A stretch of 64,000 bases of DNA from Lelliottia sp. WAP21. Its GTDB lineage: Bacteria > Pseudomonadota > Gammaproteobacteria > Enterobacterales > Enterobacteriaceae. The notes under the pieces are model-generated. The model had not been told where the DNA came from. It saw nothing but the letters and a program-made list of their open reading frames with translations, and searched no databases. A program made the translations under genes and the position numbers. Positions 19,944-30,437 of this stretch are shown piece after piece. The number at the start of each line of letters is the position of its first letter. Within the stretch, counting starts at the first letter, position 1. Location of the stretch: the NCBI RefSeq assembly GCF_020532665.2, contig NZ_JAIWPG020000003.1:248001-312000 (forward strand). Reading direction: 5' to 3'.

Positions 19944-20768
19944 GTGCAAGGCGTACCCGAACAGTTCAGTGATGAAAGAGACAGCGCGCGCTTTCGCCAT
20001 CTGGCGCATTTGCCGGGCCTGGAGCTTTATCACGCGCATATTTCTGACTACGCCTTTGAACCTCATACGCATGAAGCCTTCGGCATCGGCACCATTGAAA
20101 CCGGTGCCGAACGCTTTCGCTATCGCGGTACCCAGCATCTCGCGGCGGAAAAATCCGTCGTGACCATGAACCCGGACGAGATCCACACCGGGGAATCGGC
20201 GACGGATGGCGGCTGGCGCTACCGGATGGTTTACATTGAACCCGATCTGCTGGAAGAGGTAACCGGCCTTCGCCACTGGTGGTTTAACGACGTAACCCGC
20301 CATGACCCGCAGCGCTCACAGCAAATCGGCAGGCTTATCTATGGCCTGTGGCATACGGACGACCCGCTGGCGCAAAAAGGCTTGCTGCTGGATCTGATCG
20401 AGACCTTCCAGCCGTTAGCCCGCCACACGCCGGTTACCCGGGAAGGTGCACACCGGTTCGAACGGGTTCGTGAGTATATGCACGACAACTACATGCACGC
20501 CCTGACGCTGGACGAACTGGCCCGCGTGGTCTCACTGAGCCCGTACCATTTTCAGCGCCAGTTCAAAGCCCATTTCCATGTCACCCCGCACCAGATGCTG
20601 ATGGCTATTCGCCTGTGGCGCGCCAAAATATTCCTCACCCACGGTATGCGCGCGGCCGACGTGGCGGCAGCGACGGGGTTAACCGATCAGTCGCATCTGA
20701 CTCGCGCCTTTACCCATCGCTATGGCATTACCCCTGTGCGCTACCAGAAACAGGTTACGCCGCGTTAA
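19944..20768 (+). CDS. AraC-family transcriptional regulator
   Basis: A 274-residue regulator with an N-terminal cupin-like AraC sensor (about residues 25-110, with HTHEAFGIGTIETG and PDEIHTGE) and a C-terminal double helix-turn-helix (about 175-270, LTLDELARVVSLSPYHFQRQFKAHF and GITPVRYQ). The GTG at 19944 is taken as start because AAGGAGG stands five bases before it; an ATG at 19923 lies upstream of that site. It is in line with ytfF, 75 bp downstream, and may control it. I do not know an orthologue at this place in E. coli K-12. Confidence 0.88.
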   Translation: MQGVPEQFSDERDSARFRHLAHLPGLELYHAHISDYAFEPHTHEAFGIGTIETGAERFRYRGTQHLAAEKSVVTMNPDEIHTGESATDGGWRYRMVYIEPDLLEEVTGLRHWWFNDVTRHDPQRSQQIGRLIYGLWHTDDPLAQKGLLLDLIETFQPLARHTPVTREGAHRFERVREYMHDNYMHALTLDELARVVSLSPYHFQRQFKAHFHVTPHQMLMAIRLWRAKIFLTHGMRAADVAAATGLTDQSHLTRAFTHRYGITPVRYQKQVTPR

Positions 20769-20843
20769 TGCGCAATCTCCTACAATATTCTTGCCAGGCC
20801 CCCAACTACACTGACGTTCAGGACACTGAAAACGGATGGAAGC

Positions 20844-21809
20844 ATGATTAGCGGTGTGTTGTATGCCTTACTGGCCGGTTTAATGTGGGGGCTGATTTTT
20901 GTCGGTCCGCTGATAGTGCCGGACTATCCGGCGGTATTGCAGTCAATGGGGCGCTATCTGGCGCTGGGACTGATTGCCCTGCCCCTTGCCTGGCTGGGGC
21001 GGGCGCGTTTACGTCAGTTAACCCGTCAGGACTGGGTAACCGCGCTGGGCCTGACCATGATGGGGAATCTTATCTATTACGTCTGTCTGGCAAGCGCCAT
21101 TCAGCGGACCGGGGCCCCCGTATCGACCATGATTATTGGTACCCTGCCGGTGGTGATCCCGATTTTTGCCAACCTGCTTTACAGCCAGCGGGATGGCAAG
21201 CTGGCCTGGTCGAAAATGCTGCCTGCGCTGCTGTGTATTGCCGTCGGCCTCGCCTGCGTGAACATTGCTGAGCTGAGCCATGGGATGGCGACATTGAGCC
21301 TCTGGCGTTACGGCACCGGCATCGCGCTGGCATCAGTCTCGGTCATCTGCTGGGCCTGGTATGCCCTGCGTAATGCCCGCTGGTTGCGGGAGAATCCGGA
21401 TAAGCATCCGATGATGTGGGCAACCGCGCAGGCGCTGGTGACCCTGCCGGTCTCGTTACTGGGTTATCTGGTCGCCTGTGGCTGGCTTAGCGTTCGAGAG
21501 CCCGCCTTCGCGCTGCCGCTAGGGCCGCGACCGGAGGTCTTTGTCGGGCTGATGCTGGCGATTGCCGTGCTCTGTTCATGGGTGGGCGCGTTGTGCTGGA
21601 ACATGGCCAGTCAGAAATTACCTACCGTGATCTTAGGCCCATTGATTGTCTTCGAAACCCTGGCCGGGCTGTTGTATACCTTCCTGATGCGCCAGAGTAT
21701 GCCGCCGCTGTTAACGGCCTGCGGGATTGGGTTGTTAGTCGTAGGGGTGGTGATAGCGGTCAGAGCGAAGCCGGAAAAACCGTTGGTCGTTCCGGCTTCA
21801 GAGGGGTGA
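20844..21809 (+). CDS. ytfF: YtfF, EamA/DMT-family inner-membrane transporter
   Basis: A 321-residue drug/metabolite-transporter-superfamily protein, the same length as E. coli YtfF and very similar from MISGVLYALLAGLMWGLIFVGP to the C-terminal VIAVRAKPEKPL. Ten hydrophobic segments form two EamA repeats of five. The transported compound is unknown. The preceding AraC-type gene on the same strand is a likely partner in regulation; in E. coli ytfF neighbours qorB directly. Confidence 0.93.
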   Translation: MISGVLYALLAGLMWGLIFVGPLIVPDYPAVLQSMGRYLALGLIALPLAWLGRARLRQLTRQDWVTALGLTMMGNLIYYVCLASAIQRTGAPVSTMIIGTLPVVIPIFANLLYSQRDGKLAWSKMLPALLCIAVGLACVNIAELSHGMATLSLWRYGTGIALASVSVICWAWYALRNARWLRENPDKHPMMWATAQALVTLPVSLLGYLVACGWLSVREPAFALPLGPRPEVFVGLMLAIAVLCSWVGALCWNMASQKLPTVILGPLIVFETLAGLLYTFLMRQSMPPLLTACGIGLLVVGVVIAVRAKPEKPLVVPASEG

Positions 21810-21814
21810 CGGGT

Positions 21815-21846
21815 TGCCGGGCGGGGCTCACGCCTGCCTGGACTAC
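21815..21846. repeat. Degenerate REP-like element between ytfF and the chemoreceptor gene
   Basis: GCCGGGCGGGGCTCACGCCT followed by GCCTGGACTAC follows the REP pattern (GCCGGGCGGC, central CACGCC, then CCTGGACTAC in place of CCCGGCCTAC) with imperfect pairing. It lies between two convergent genes. Confidence 0.5.
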
Positions 21847-21867
21847 ATAGGATTAATGAGAGACGCT

Positions 21868-23517
21868 TTAAAACGTCTCCCAGTTCCCTTCCGTCACCGT
21901 CGATACGGGCTTAGCTTTCGCCGTATAGGTTTTCACCGGAGCGGCTTTAACAGCCTGACCACGGGTAATTTTGAAGACGGCAACCGCTTCGTTCAGACGC
22001 GCCGCCTGATCTTCCAGCGCTGCTGCCGCAGCCGCGGACTCTTCGACCAGCGAGGCGTTTTGCTGCGTCACGCGATCCATCTCGGCCACCGCCTGACCCA
22101 CCTGGTCAATACCCCGGCTCTGCTCGTCGGACGCAGAGGCGATTTCGCCCATGATGTCGGTCACGCGCGTGACCGCGCTGACGATCTCAGCCATGGTTTC
22201 CCCCGCCTGATTCACCAGAGCAGAGCCAGCATTCACCCGCTCGCCGGAATCATCAATCAACCCTTTGATCTCTTTCGCTGCCTGCGCGCTGCGCTGTGCC
22301 AGCGTACGCACTTCACCTGCAACTACGGCAAAGCCACGCCCCTGCTCGCCGGCTCGCGCCGCTTCGACCGCCGCATTGAGCGCCAGAATATTCGTCTGGA
22401 AGGCAATGCCGTCAATGACGTTGGTGATTTGCGCAATTTTGCTGGAGCTGGTGGCGATTTCATCCATGGTACGTACCACGCCTTCCACCACATTGCCGCC
22501 TTTCTTCGCGGTGGAAGAGGCATCGAGCGCCAGTCGGGAAGCCTGACGCGCGTTGTCGGCGTTTTGCTTCACGGTCGCAGTGAGTTGCTCCATACTAGCG
22601 GCGGTCTCTTCCAGAGAGGCGGCCTGCTGTTCCGTACGGGAAGAGAGATCGTTGCTGCCCGCTGAGATCTCCCCCGCACCGGTATAAATAGTGTCAGCCC
22701 CTTCGCGAACCACACCAACGGTGTTCGCCAGCGCGGTTTGCATCTCCTGCACGTTACGCGCCAGTACGGCCATCTCGTTTTTGCCCTGCGCTTCAATAGG
22801 CTGGGTGAGATCCCCTGCCGCAATCGCCCGAATGTGGGCAATCACATCATTCAATGGCAATAACAGGACGCGACGCATCGCCACCCAACTGGTGATAATG
22901 ACCGCAATCACCACAATCATGATCGCCGAGAGGATCCACAGAATACGTTTGTAATCGTTCTCGTTGTCTTTCATGCCTGCGCTGGTCAGCTTCGCCTGCG
23001 CTTCACGCCATTCACGATAGACCTTCTGCATCGCCACCTGTTTCTGTTCAGCGTTTTGCTTGAACATATCTTCCAGGTTGCCCTGTGCCAGCAGGGTGTT
23101 CATCTGTGCCAACGTGGATGAATAAAGGCGATATTGTTCTTCCAGCTGGCTGGACAGGTTCTCATTCATTCCCGGCGTTTCTGGCAAAGCATAGTATTTA
23201 TCGTAATGACTCTGCGCTTCCGTCAGCAGGTTTTTGGCGGTGGCCACCAGCTCGTTTAACTGCCCGCCGTTAATCTGGCTGGCGACGCTGCTTTGCAGGC
23301 GGAGCATACCGCGGTTAAGCGTGACACGCGCCTGGTTGAGGCTTATCCACGCGTCGGTAAATTCCGCCACGTTCTGGCTGGAGAGCTGAGAGACGGTAAA
23401 GTTATCTTTATCGTTGTTAAGCGCGTTAATGAACACGCCAGCTGAGATCAGCTGCATAATACCCAGCACTAACAGCACTGAGATCAGGAGAGTAATGACT
23501 TTGATACGTTTAAACAT
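21868..23517 (-). CDS. Methyl-accepting chemotaxis protein, Tsr-like
   Basis: A 549-residue transmembrane chemoreceptor. The order is TM1 (about 8-30), periplasmic four-helix sensor (about 31-188), TM2 (about 190-212), HAMP, methylation helices and the signalling tip ([33 protein letters not shown]). It ends in NWETF, the pentapeptide that binds the adaptation enzymes CheR and CheB, as in Tsr and Tar. Its start [19 protein letters not shown] and ligand arginines (Arg64, Arg69, Arg73 with Asn68) align with Tsr, suggesting an amino-acid ligand, but the residue aligned with Tsr Thr156 is Ala156. A sigma-28 promoter lies upstream. E. coli K-12 has no receptor gene at this place. Confidence 0.93.
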   Translation of the reverse strand: MFKRIKVITLLISVLLVLGIMQLISAGVFINALNNDKDNFTVSQLSSQNVAEFTDAWISLNQARVTLNRGMLRLQSSVASQINGGQLNELVATAKNLLTEAQSHYDKYYALPETPGMNENLSSQLEEQYRLYSSTLAQMNTLLAQGNLEDMFKQNAEQKQVAMQKVYREWREAQAKLTSAGMKDNENDYKRILWILSAIMIVVIAVIITSWVAMRRVLLLPLNDVIAHIRAIAAGDLTQPIEAQGKNEMAVLARNVQEMQTALANTVGVVREGADTIYTGAGEISAGSNDLSSRTEQQAASLEETAASMEQLTATVKQNADNARQASRLALDASSTAKKGGNVVEGVVRTMDEIATSSSKIAQITNVIDGIAFQTNILALNAAVEAARAGEQGRGFAVVAGEVRTLAQRSAQAAKEIKGLIDDSGERVNAGSALVNQAGETMAEIVSAVTRVTDIMGEIASASDEQSRGIDQVGQAVAEMDRVTQQNASLVEESAAAAAALEDQAARLNEAVAVFKITRGQAVKAAPVKTYTAKAKPVSTVTEGNWETF

Positions 23518-23558
23518 GCGATGCCTTTTTTATATGCAGGATTTTGTCTGACGTGTAT

Positions 23559-23585
23559 CTATCGGCAGACATTCGCGGTTGTTTA
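23559..23585 (-). promoter_or_regulatory. Sigma-28 (FliA) promoter of the Tsr-like chemoreceptor
   Basis: On the minus strand TAAACAAC (23585-23578), 11 bases, then GCCGATAG (23566-23559) match the flagellar consensus TAAAGTTT-N11-GCCGATAA at 12 of 16 positions. It lies 42 bp upstream of the start codon, which places the receptor in the late flagellar regulon. Confidence 0.85.
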
Positions 23586-23716
23586 ACGTCACTTCGGTCT
23601 TAACTCGCTGTTTTTCGGAATTTATCAATGCCATTCAGCAGCTTAATCGCAGCAAAAAAATTGTGACACATCTCTCATTTCCTTCTGTGCCTCCAAAGGA
23701 TTATAGCCTTACCTTA

Positions 23717-23739
23717 AAGATGCATTTAATATGCATCTT
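23717..23739. promoter_or_regulatory. NsrR operator upstream of ytfE
   Basis: AAGATGCAT and ATGCATCTT face each other in a 23-bp near-perfect inverted repeat, 27 bp before the ytfE ATG. This is the classical NsrR binding pattern of enteric bacteria, and ytfE is the best-known NsrR target. The nsrR gene itself is at 47935-48360 in this window. Confidence 0.88.
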
Positions 23740-23765
23740 ATATTCCTGATAACGAGGTAACGATC

Positions 23766-24428
23766 ATGGCCTTTCGCGACCAACCTTTAGGCGAGCTCGC
23801 GCTCTCCATCCCACGCGCTTCGGCGCTGTTCCGTAAATACGATATGGATTATTGCTGCGGGGGTAAGCAGACGCTGGCACGTGCGGCGTCACGTAAAGAG
23901 CTGGATGTCGAGGCTATCGAAGCGGAACTGGCACAGCTTGCGGAAGAGCCGGTGGATAAAGACTGGCGCAGCGTGGCGCTGGCTGAAATCATCGACCACA
24001 TTATTGTTCGCTATCACGATCGTCATCGCGAACAACTGCCTGAGCTGATTCTGCAGGCCACCAAAGTTGAACGTGTTCACGCCGATAAAGCCTCGGTGCC
24101 GCGTGGGCTGGCGAAATACCTGTCCATGCTTCATGAAGAACTGTCCAGCCATATGATGAAGGAAGAGCAGATCCTGTTCCCGATGATCAAACAGGGGATG
24201 GGTCGCCAGGCCAACGGGCCGATTAGCGTGATGGAAAGCGAGCATGATGATGCGGGCGAACTGCTTGAAGTGATCAAACACACCACCAACAATGTTACGC
24301 CGCCAGCAGATGCCTGCACGACCTGGAAAGCCATGTACAACGGCATTAACGAACTGATTGATGACCTGATGGAACACATCAGTCTTGAGAATAACGTCCT
24401 GTTCCCGCGTGCCCTCGCAGGCGAATAA
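23766..24428 (+). CDS. ytfE: Di-iron protein YtfE (RIC), repair of iron-sulfur clusters after nitrosative stress
   Basis: YtfE restores iron-sulfur clusters damaged by nitric oxide or oxidants and acts on nitrosylated iron. The 220-residue protein has the N-terminal ScdA domain with Cys30-Cys31 (MDYCCGG) and a hemerythrin-like four-helix bundle with all six di-iron ligands in place: His84, His129, Glu133, His160, His204 and Glu208. The start follows AACGAGG. An NsrR operator stands directly upstream, so the gene should be switched on by nitric oxide. It converges on cycA. Confidence 0.97.
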   Translation: MAFRDQPLGELALSIPRASALFRKYDMDYCCGGKQTLARAASRKELDVEAIEAELAQLAEEPVDKDWRSVALAEIIDHIIVRYHDRHREQLPELILQATKVERVHADKASVPRGLAKYLSMLHEELSSHMMKEEQILFPMIKQGMGRQANGPISVMESEHDDAGELLEVIKHTTNNVTPPADACTTWKAMYNGINELIDDLMEHISLENNVLFPRALAGE

Positions 24429-24450
24429 AAAAGGCGCCCGAGAGCGCCTT
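24425..24450 (-). terminator. Intrinsic terminator of cycA
   Basis: Read on the minus strand, AAGGCGC and GCGCCTT form a 7-bp stem with a 6-base loop and are followed by TTTTTTATT. It overlaps the ytfE stop codon and is about 77 bp past the cycA stop. Confidence 0.8.
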
Positions 24451-24466
24451 CCTGCAGTTCAGATTC

Positions 24467-24491
24467 GGCCACCGCATACGTGGCCTTTTTT
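24467..24491 (+). terminator. Intrinsic terminator of ytfE
   Basis: GGCCAC and GTGGCC pair around a 7-base loop and are followed by six T. This plus-strand terminator and the minus-strand cycA terminator are interleaved in the 98-bp gap between the two genes. Confidence 0.85.
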
Positions 24492-24526
24492 ATGCTCGAC
24501 GATTTGAACCCCGCCGGGCAATACGT

Positions 24527-25936
24527 TTAACGTACGCCAGCCATACGCTTCTTGCCAATAAAGAACCAGCCTAAGCCCAGCGCAATAAACCACAGCGGCG
24601 TCACGATCAGCGCCTGTCGGGTATCGTCTTCCAGCGTCAGCAGAACCAGCACGAAGACAAAGAACGCCATGCAGACCCAGCACATCAGCTTGCCCAGCGG
24701 CATCTTATAGATGGATTTCTCATGCAGATGCGGACGCTGTTTACGGTACACCAGGTATGAACACAGGATGATGGTCCAGACGAACATGAAGAGAATCGCG
24801 GACACGGTGGTGATCATGGTGAACGCACCAATGACGCTCGGGTTAACGTACAGCATCACGACACCGCCCAGCAGGCAGATACAGGAGAAGGTTAACCCTT
24901 TCGCCGGTACCGCACGTTTGGACAGTTTCGCAAAGGCTTTAGGTGCCACGCCCTCCTGTGCCAGACCGAACAGCATACGGCTGGTGGAGAACACGCCGCT
25001 GTTAGCGGAAGACGCCGCGGAGGTCAGCACCACGAAGTTAATCAGGCTTGCGGCTGCCGGCAGGCCGACCAGCACAAACAGCTCTACAAACGGACTTTTA
25101 GTGGGGACCACCGAGCTCCACGGCGTGACCGACATGATGATGATCAGCGCGAAAACGTAGAACATGATGATGCGAATCGGAATTGAGTTAATCGCACGCG
25201 GCAGAGATTTCTCGGGATCTTTCGTCTCCGCAGCGGTCGTGCCAACCAGTTCAATGCCCACAAAGGCGAACACCGCGATCTGGAAGCCGGCAAAGAAGCC
25301 GCTCAGACCTTTCGGGAACCAGCCCCCCTCGTTCCAGAGGTGCGTGAAGGAAGCCTCAACGCCCGTTGGCGACTGGAAGTGCGTCAATACCATCACCAGA
25401 CCCACGACAATCAGCCCGACGATAGCGACGATTTTGATCATCGCGAACCAGAACTCCATCTCGCCGAACATCTTCACGGTTGCCAGGTTGAGGCTCAGCA
25501 GAAGCACGATGACGGCCAGCGAAGCCACCCAGTCCGACAGTCCGGGGAACCAGAACTGCGCATACGCGGTAATGGCGACGACATCGGCCATCCCGGTGAC
25601 GACCCAACAGAACCAGTAGGTCCATCCGGTAAAGTAGCCTGCCCAGGGGCCGAGCAGGTCGGAGGCAAAATCACTGAAGGATTTATATTCCAGATTCGAG
25701 AGCAGCAGTTCACCCATTGCACGCATCACGAAAAAGAGCATAAAGCCGATGATCATATAGACAAATATAATCGACGGCCCGGCCAGACTAATGGTTTTGC
25801 CCGACCCCATAAACAGCCCGGTACCGATAGCACCGCCGATGGCGATAAGCTGAATATGACGGTTTGTGAGATTTCGCCGCAGCGACTGTTCAGACGACGC
25901 GTCTTCATCAGCGACGACTTTGACCTGATCTACCAT
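24527..25936 (-). CDS. cycA: D-serine/D-alanine/glycine:H+ symporter CycA
   Basis: CycA imports glycine, D-alanine, D-serine and the antibiotic D-cycloserine across the inner membrane. The 469-residue protein is an APC-superfamily permease with about 12 membrane segments and the amino-acid binding signature GGAIGTGLFMGSG in the first one (about residues 34-46). Sequence and length match E. coli CycA (470). In E. coli the mRNA is repressed by the sRNA GcvB with Hfq; the pairing site was not examined here. About 300 bp separate it from fklB. Confidence 0.97.
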   Translation of the reverse strand: MVDQVKVVADEDASSEQSLRRNLTNRHIQLIAIGGAIGTGLFMGSGKTISLAGPSIIFVYMIIGFMLFFVMRAMGELLLSNLEYKSFSDFASDLLGPWAGYFTGWTYWFCWVVTGMADVVAITAYAQFWFPGLSDWVASLAVIVLLLSLNLATVKMFGEMEFWFAMIKIVAIVGLIVVGLVMVLTHFQSPTGVEASFTHLWNEGGWFPKGLSGFFAGFQIAVFAFVGIELVGTTAAETKDPEKSLPRAINSIPIRIIMFYVFALIIIMSVTPWSSVVPTKSPFVELFVLVGLPAAASLINFVVLTSAASSANSGVFSTSRMLFGLAQEGVAPKAFAKLSKRAVPAKGLTFSCICLLGGVVMLYVNPSVIGAFTMITTVSAILFMFVWTIILCSYLVYRKQRPHLHEKSIYKMPLGKLMCWVCMAFFVFVLVLLTLEDDTRQALIVTPLWFIALGLGWFFIGKKRMAGVR

Positions 25937-26197
25937 GTGATATTTTCCTGTTATGCCTGTCTGTGTTGTTTAGGCTCTTCTGGCCCTTAATACGTCAAGA
26001 TGTGACGGTCCGTAGAGGACTCATCGATAGTAGGTAAGAATCGGCAGGATGAATACTATGAATTAGATATTATGTTAACAATATGTTTAAAGTGAGTGTC
26101 ATATCACTCATCTAACGCGAAACAGCTCACAAAAATACACGCAACTTATGCATTTGCAAGATAAAATGTTGATATCGCTATAACTGTAGGTTTTATC

Positions 26198-26233
26198 ACT
26201 GTTTTCCTCTCCGGGGACGAAGAGGAAAACAGT
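26198..26233 (-). terminator. Strong hairpin after fklB
   Basis: ACTGTTTTCCTCT (26198-26210) and AGAGGAAAACAGT (26221-26233) form a perfect 13-bp stem with a 10-base loop, 8 bp beyond the fklB stop. There is no T-run on either side, so it may end transcription inefficiently or mainly protect the mRNA end. The rest of the 25937-26240 gap is AT-rich with no gene seen. Confidence 0.65.
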
Positions 26234-26240
26234 CTGTCGA

Positions 26241-26861
26241 TTACAGGATTTCCAGCAATTCGACTTCAAAGACCAGGGTGCTGAATGGTGGGATAGACGC
26301 GCCCGCGCCACGTTCACCATACGCCAGGTTTTGTGGGATAGTCAGTTCCCATTTAGAGCCAACTGGCATCAGGGTCAGTGCTTCGATCCAGCCTGGGATC
26401 ACGCCGTTAACCGGGAATTCAGCCGGTTCGCCACGCGCGACAGAGCTGTCGAATACGGTGCCGTCAATCAGCTTACCGGTGTAGTGAACGCGTACGCGAT
26501 CGGTACGCGCCGGGATAGAACCCTCGCCCTGAGCGATCACGCGGAACTGCAGCCCCGATTCGGTGCTGTTTACACCTTCACGTTCGCGGTTCTCTTCCAG
26601 GTATTTCACACCCTCAGCGGCCATCTCTTCGAAGCGCTCGCGACGAACGGCATCAGCACGCTCGTGAATTTCACGCAGGGCGCGATGCACAACATCGACC
26701 GGGACAGCAGGTTGTTTGCCTGCCAGCGCGTCAGCGATACCTGCCACCAGCGCGTCAGGTAACAGGCCTTCCAGGCCAGATTCGCTCAGCTGCTGTCCTA
26801 CCTGCAAGCCGATACCGTAGCTTGCCTGCGCTTCGATAGTGTCAAAAGTCGGGGTGGTCAT
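26241..26861 (-). CDS. fklB: FKBP-type peptidyl-prolyl cis-trans isomerase FklB (FKBP22)
   Basis: FklB catalyses cis-trans isomerisation of peptide bonds before proline in the cytoplasm. The 206-residue protein has the N-terminal dimerisation region (about residues 1-90) and a C-terminal FKBP domain from about 115, with [32 protein letters not shown] and [16 protein letters not shown] carrying the conserved active-site residues. Length equals the E. coli protein. It is divergent from ytfB. Confidence 0.97.
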   Translation of the reverse strand: MTTPTFDTIEAQASYGIGLQVGQQLSESGLEGLLPDALVAGIADALAGKQPAVPVDVVHRALREIHERADAVRRERFEEMAAEGVKYLEENREREGVNSTESGLQFRVIAQGEGSIPARTDRVRVHYTGKLIDGTVFDSSVARGEPAEFPVNGVIPGWIEALTLMPVGSKWELTIPQNLAYGERGAGASIPPFSTLVFEVELLEIL

Positions 26862-27096
26862 GGGGGATTTCCTTCCATCACATTTAAAGTAGCGGGCAGC
26901 ATATCAGCCACGCCCTTATGGGTAAAACTTTGTCTTAAGTTAAGATGACAAACTGCGCCGAAACAGAAACAATAGGCAAGGTTTAGATTTTTCTTAAATG
27001 CAGGTCACGGAAGGCGACTTTGTTACGCCGTTCAGGCAGTTAGCAATCTATACTTCTCACGACAGGAAAAAAATGATGCGGAGCAGGAGGAAAGCC

Positions 27097-27741
27097 ATGC
27101 CCGGGCGATTTGAACTGAAACCTACCCTGGCGAAAATCTGGCATGCGCCGGACCACTTTCGCATCATGGAGCCACTGCCGCCGATGCACCGCCGCGGCAT
27201 TATCATTGCCGCGCTGCTGGTGATTGTCGGCTTCTTGCTCCCTTCAGAGGATAACGACCTCAGCACGCAGGCGACGAGCCGCGATGCGCAGCTGGATATT
27301 CAGTCGCAAACCCGGCCTCAGCCCGACATTCAGCCGACACAACCGCAGCTGGTGAGCCCCTCAAACGATCCGGGACAGATGGCCCCCGTGGAGCCTGAAC
27401 CCGTTCAGGAGGAGCAGCCTCAGGAGCAGGCGGCAGCGCCTGTTCAGCCTCAGGCCCAGCAGCCCACCGGCATTGAACAGCAGTGGCGCTCTTATCGGGT
27501 AGAATCCGGTAAAACGTTGGCGCAGCTTTTCCGCGATCATAATCTGCCGCCTACCGACGTCTATTCTATGGCGCAGGTGGAGGGTGCCGGCAAGCCGCTG
27601 AGTAATTTGCAAAACGGCCAGATGGTGCAGATCCGCCAGAACGCCAGCGGTGTGGTGACGGGCCTGACGATTGATGCCGGAAACGGGCAACAGGTCCTGT
27701 TTACCCGCCAGACAGACGGGAGCTTTATCCGAGTTCGCTAG
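27097..27741 (+). CDS. ytfB: YtfB, OapA-family cell-division-associated membrane protein
   Basis: A 214-residue single-pass inner-membrane protein. The ATG at 27097 follows AGGAGG by six bases and gives MPGRFELKPTLAKIWHAP as in E. coli (212 residues); an upstream open frame to 26998 is rejected. A transmembrane segment lies at about 36-49 (IIIAALLVIVGFLLP), then a Pro/Gln/Glu-rich periplasmic linker (about 55-125), then an OapA/LysM-like domain (about 128-214) thought to bind glycan strands. Overproduction filaments E. coli cells, hence the link to division. A REP element follows. Confidence 0.94.
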   Translation: MPGRFELKPTLAKIWHAPDHFRIMEPLPPMHRRGIIIAALLVIVGFLLPSEDNDLSTQATSRDAQLDIQSQTRPQPDIQPTQPQLVSPSNDPGQMAPVEPEPVQEEQPQEQAAAPVQPQAQQPTGIEQQWRSYRVESGKTLAQLFRDHNLPPTDVYSMAQVEGAGKPLSNLQNGQMVQIRQNASGVVTGLTIDAGNGQQVLFTRQTDGSFIRVR

Positions 27742-27750
27742 TTTCCGCAG

Positions 27751-27780
27751 GCCGGGCACGCCTACGCGTCGCCCGGCCGC
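27751..27780. repeat. REP element between ytfB and the EamA transporter gene
   Basis: GCCGGGC (27751-27757) and GCCCGGC (27771-27777) pair as a perfect 7-bp stem. Read on the minus strand it has the standard REP form, GCCGGGC, GACGCGTAGGCGT, GCCCGGCCTGC. It lies between convergent stops. Confidence 0.8.
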
Positions 27781-27785
27781 GCTTC

Positions 27786-28715
27786 TCAGTTATTTCGTTT
27801 GTTCACCCAGCCTATCCCCGAGCACACCAGCACGAGCGCCACGGCATATTTTATATCGAGAATATTTTCCCCAAGGAAAATGGCTGACAACACCGTTCCC
27901 GCAACCGGCACGACAAAATTAAATGGGGCGATCATGCTGACGCGGTTCACTTTTAACAGCACACTCCACAGCGCAAAGGCGACGGACGACAGAAGCGTCA
28001 GATACCCCAGAATCGCGGCGGCGTCGATACTATGCACCTCCAGCGTTCCCCCTGTTAAATAGCCAGCGACAACCAGTGCGAGGCCACCCAATGCCAGCTG
28101 CCACCCCGTCATCACCGTGGGGTCAACCGTCTGCGAGATGCGCTTGCCGTAGAGCGTTGCGGAAGAAAGGATAAACGCCGCCAGAATCACGAAGCCGTCA
28201 CCCTTCCAGACAAAATGAAAATCGCTCAGCCCATGATTGAAATTCACCAGCATCACTCCGGCAAAACCCAGTACGCAGCCAAGGGATTTGTTATAGCTGA
28301 GCTTGTCGTTGTGATAGATAAAATGCGCCAGCAGCACGCTGAAGAAGGTGCCCGTCGCATTCATGATCGACCCGTTCACCCCGGTGGTCCAGGCGAGCCC
28401 TATATAGAAGAATGTGTACTGGATAGACGTTTGCGTGAGGCCGAGCAGCGTGAGTTGCCCGAACTGGCGCGTCGTGAACCTGGCGATAGGTTTACGCTGA
28501 GCGAGCGCAAACAGAAGCAGCAGCGCCCCTGCAAACAGAAAACGATAGCCGGCAAAGACGAGCTTCGACGGGATGTCATCGGTGGCAATCTGAAAGAGTT
28601 CGTAGCCGCTTTTTATCGCCGGATACGAGCTGCCCCAGAGCAGGCAACATAGCGTGGCGCAGGCGTAAGCAACTTTTTTACGGGCAAAAACGGATGCAGG
28701 CTGGGCGGTGTCCAT
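27786..28715 (-). CDS. EamA/DMT-family transporter
   Basis: A 309-residue membrane protein with ten hydrophobic segments in two EamA repeats, beginning MDTAQPASVFARKKVAYACATLCC. The ATG at 28715 is preferred to the TTG at 28727; GAG lies 10 bases before it. The second repeat contains the family pattern PVAGTVLSAIFLGENI. The substrate is unknown. E. coli K-12 has the ytfA remnant here instead, so this is a lineage-specific gene. It ends five bases beyond a REP element and is preceded by the rplI terminator. Confidence 0.88.
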   Translation of the reverse strand: MDTAQPASVFARKKVAYACATLCCLLWGSSYPAIKSGYELFQIATDDIPSKLVFAGYRFLFAGALLLLFALAQRKPIARFTTRQFGQLTLLGLTQTSIQYTFFYIGLAWTTGVNGSIMNATGTFFSVLLAHFIYHNDKLSYNKSLGCVLGFAGVMLVNFNHGLSDFHFVWKGDGFVILAAFILSSATLYGKRISQTVDPTVMTGWQLALGGLALVVAGYLTGGTLEVHSIDAAAILGYLTLLSSVAFALWSVLLKVNRVSMIAPFNFVVPVAGTVLSAIFLGENILDIKYAVALVLVCSGIGWVNKRNN

Positions 28716-28813
28716 GACAAATCTCAAAGATAAAATGGCGTTTCATTTTATTATCGGAGATTGTGACGGGAATAGCTACCATACAAGACGGGAAGGGTTG
28801 GATTTACGGGCGA

Positions 28814-28846
28814 TAAAAAAGCAAAACGCCGGCACAAGGCCGGCGT
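28814..28846 (-). terminator. Intrinsic terminator of the rpsF-priB-rpsR-rplI operon
   Basis: On the minus strand ACGCCGGC and GCCGGCGT form a perfect 8-bp stem with a 5-base loop, followed by TTTGCTTTTTTATCG. It is 22 bp past the rplI stop. Confidence 0.9.
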
Positions 28847-28868
28847 ATCGACGCGAACTAAGTAAAAA

Positions 28869-29330
<462 letters not shown>

Positions 29331-29359
29331 TTAAAGTCGTATTAATGGACCGTGCCCGA

Positions 29360-29906
<547 letters not shown>

Positions 29907-29912
29907 CAGAAA

Positions 29913-30402
<490 letters not shown>

Positions 30403-30408
30403 CGCGCC

Positions 30409-30437
30409 ATTCTAATTGCGATGCCCCATAAACTCAA
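30409..30437 (-). promoter_or_regulatory. Promoter of the rpsF operon
   Basis: TTGAGT (30437-30432) and TAGAAT (30414-30409) on the minus strand are separated by exactly 17 bases, a good sigma-70 arrangement about 100 bp before the rpsF start. Confidence 0.65.

Noticed and set aside
27786-28846. EamA transporter as a recently inserted mobile unit between REP and rplI
   Set aside because: No inverted or direct repeats bracket it and its codon and base composition do not stand out by eye; simple lineage-specific gene content is enough.
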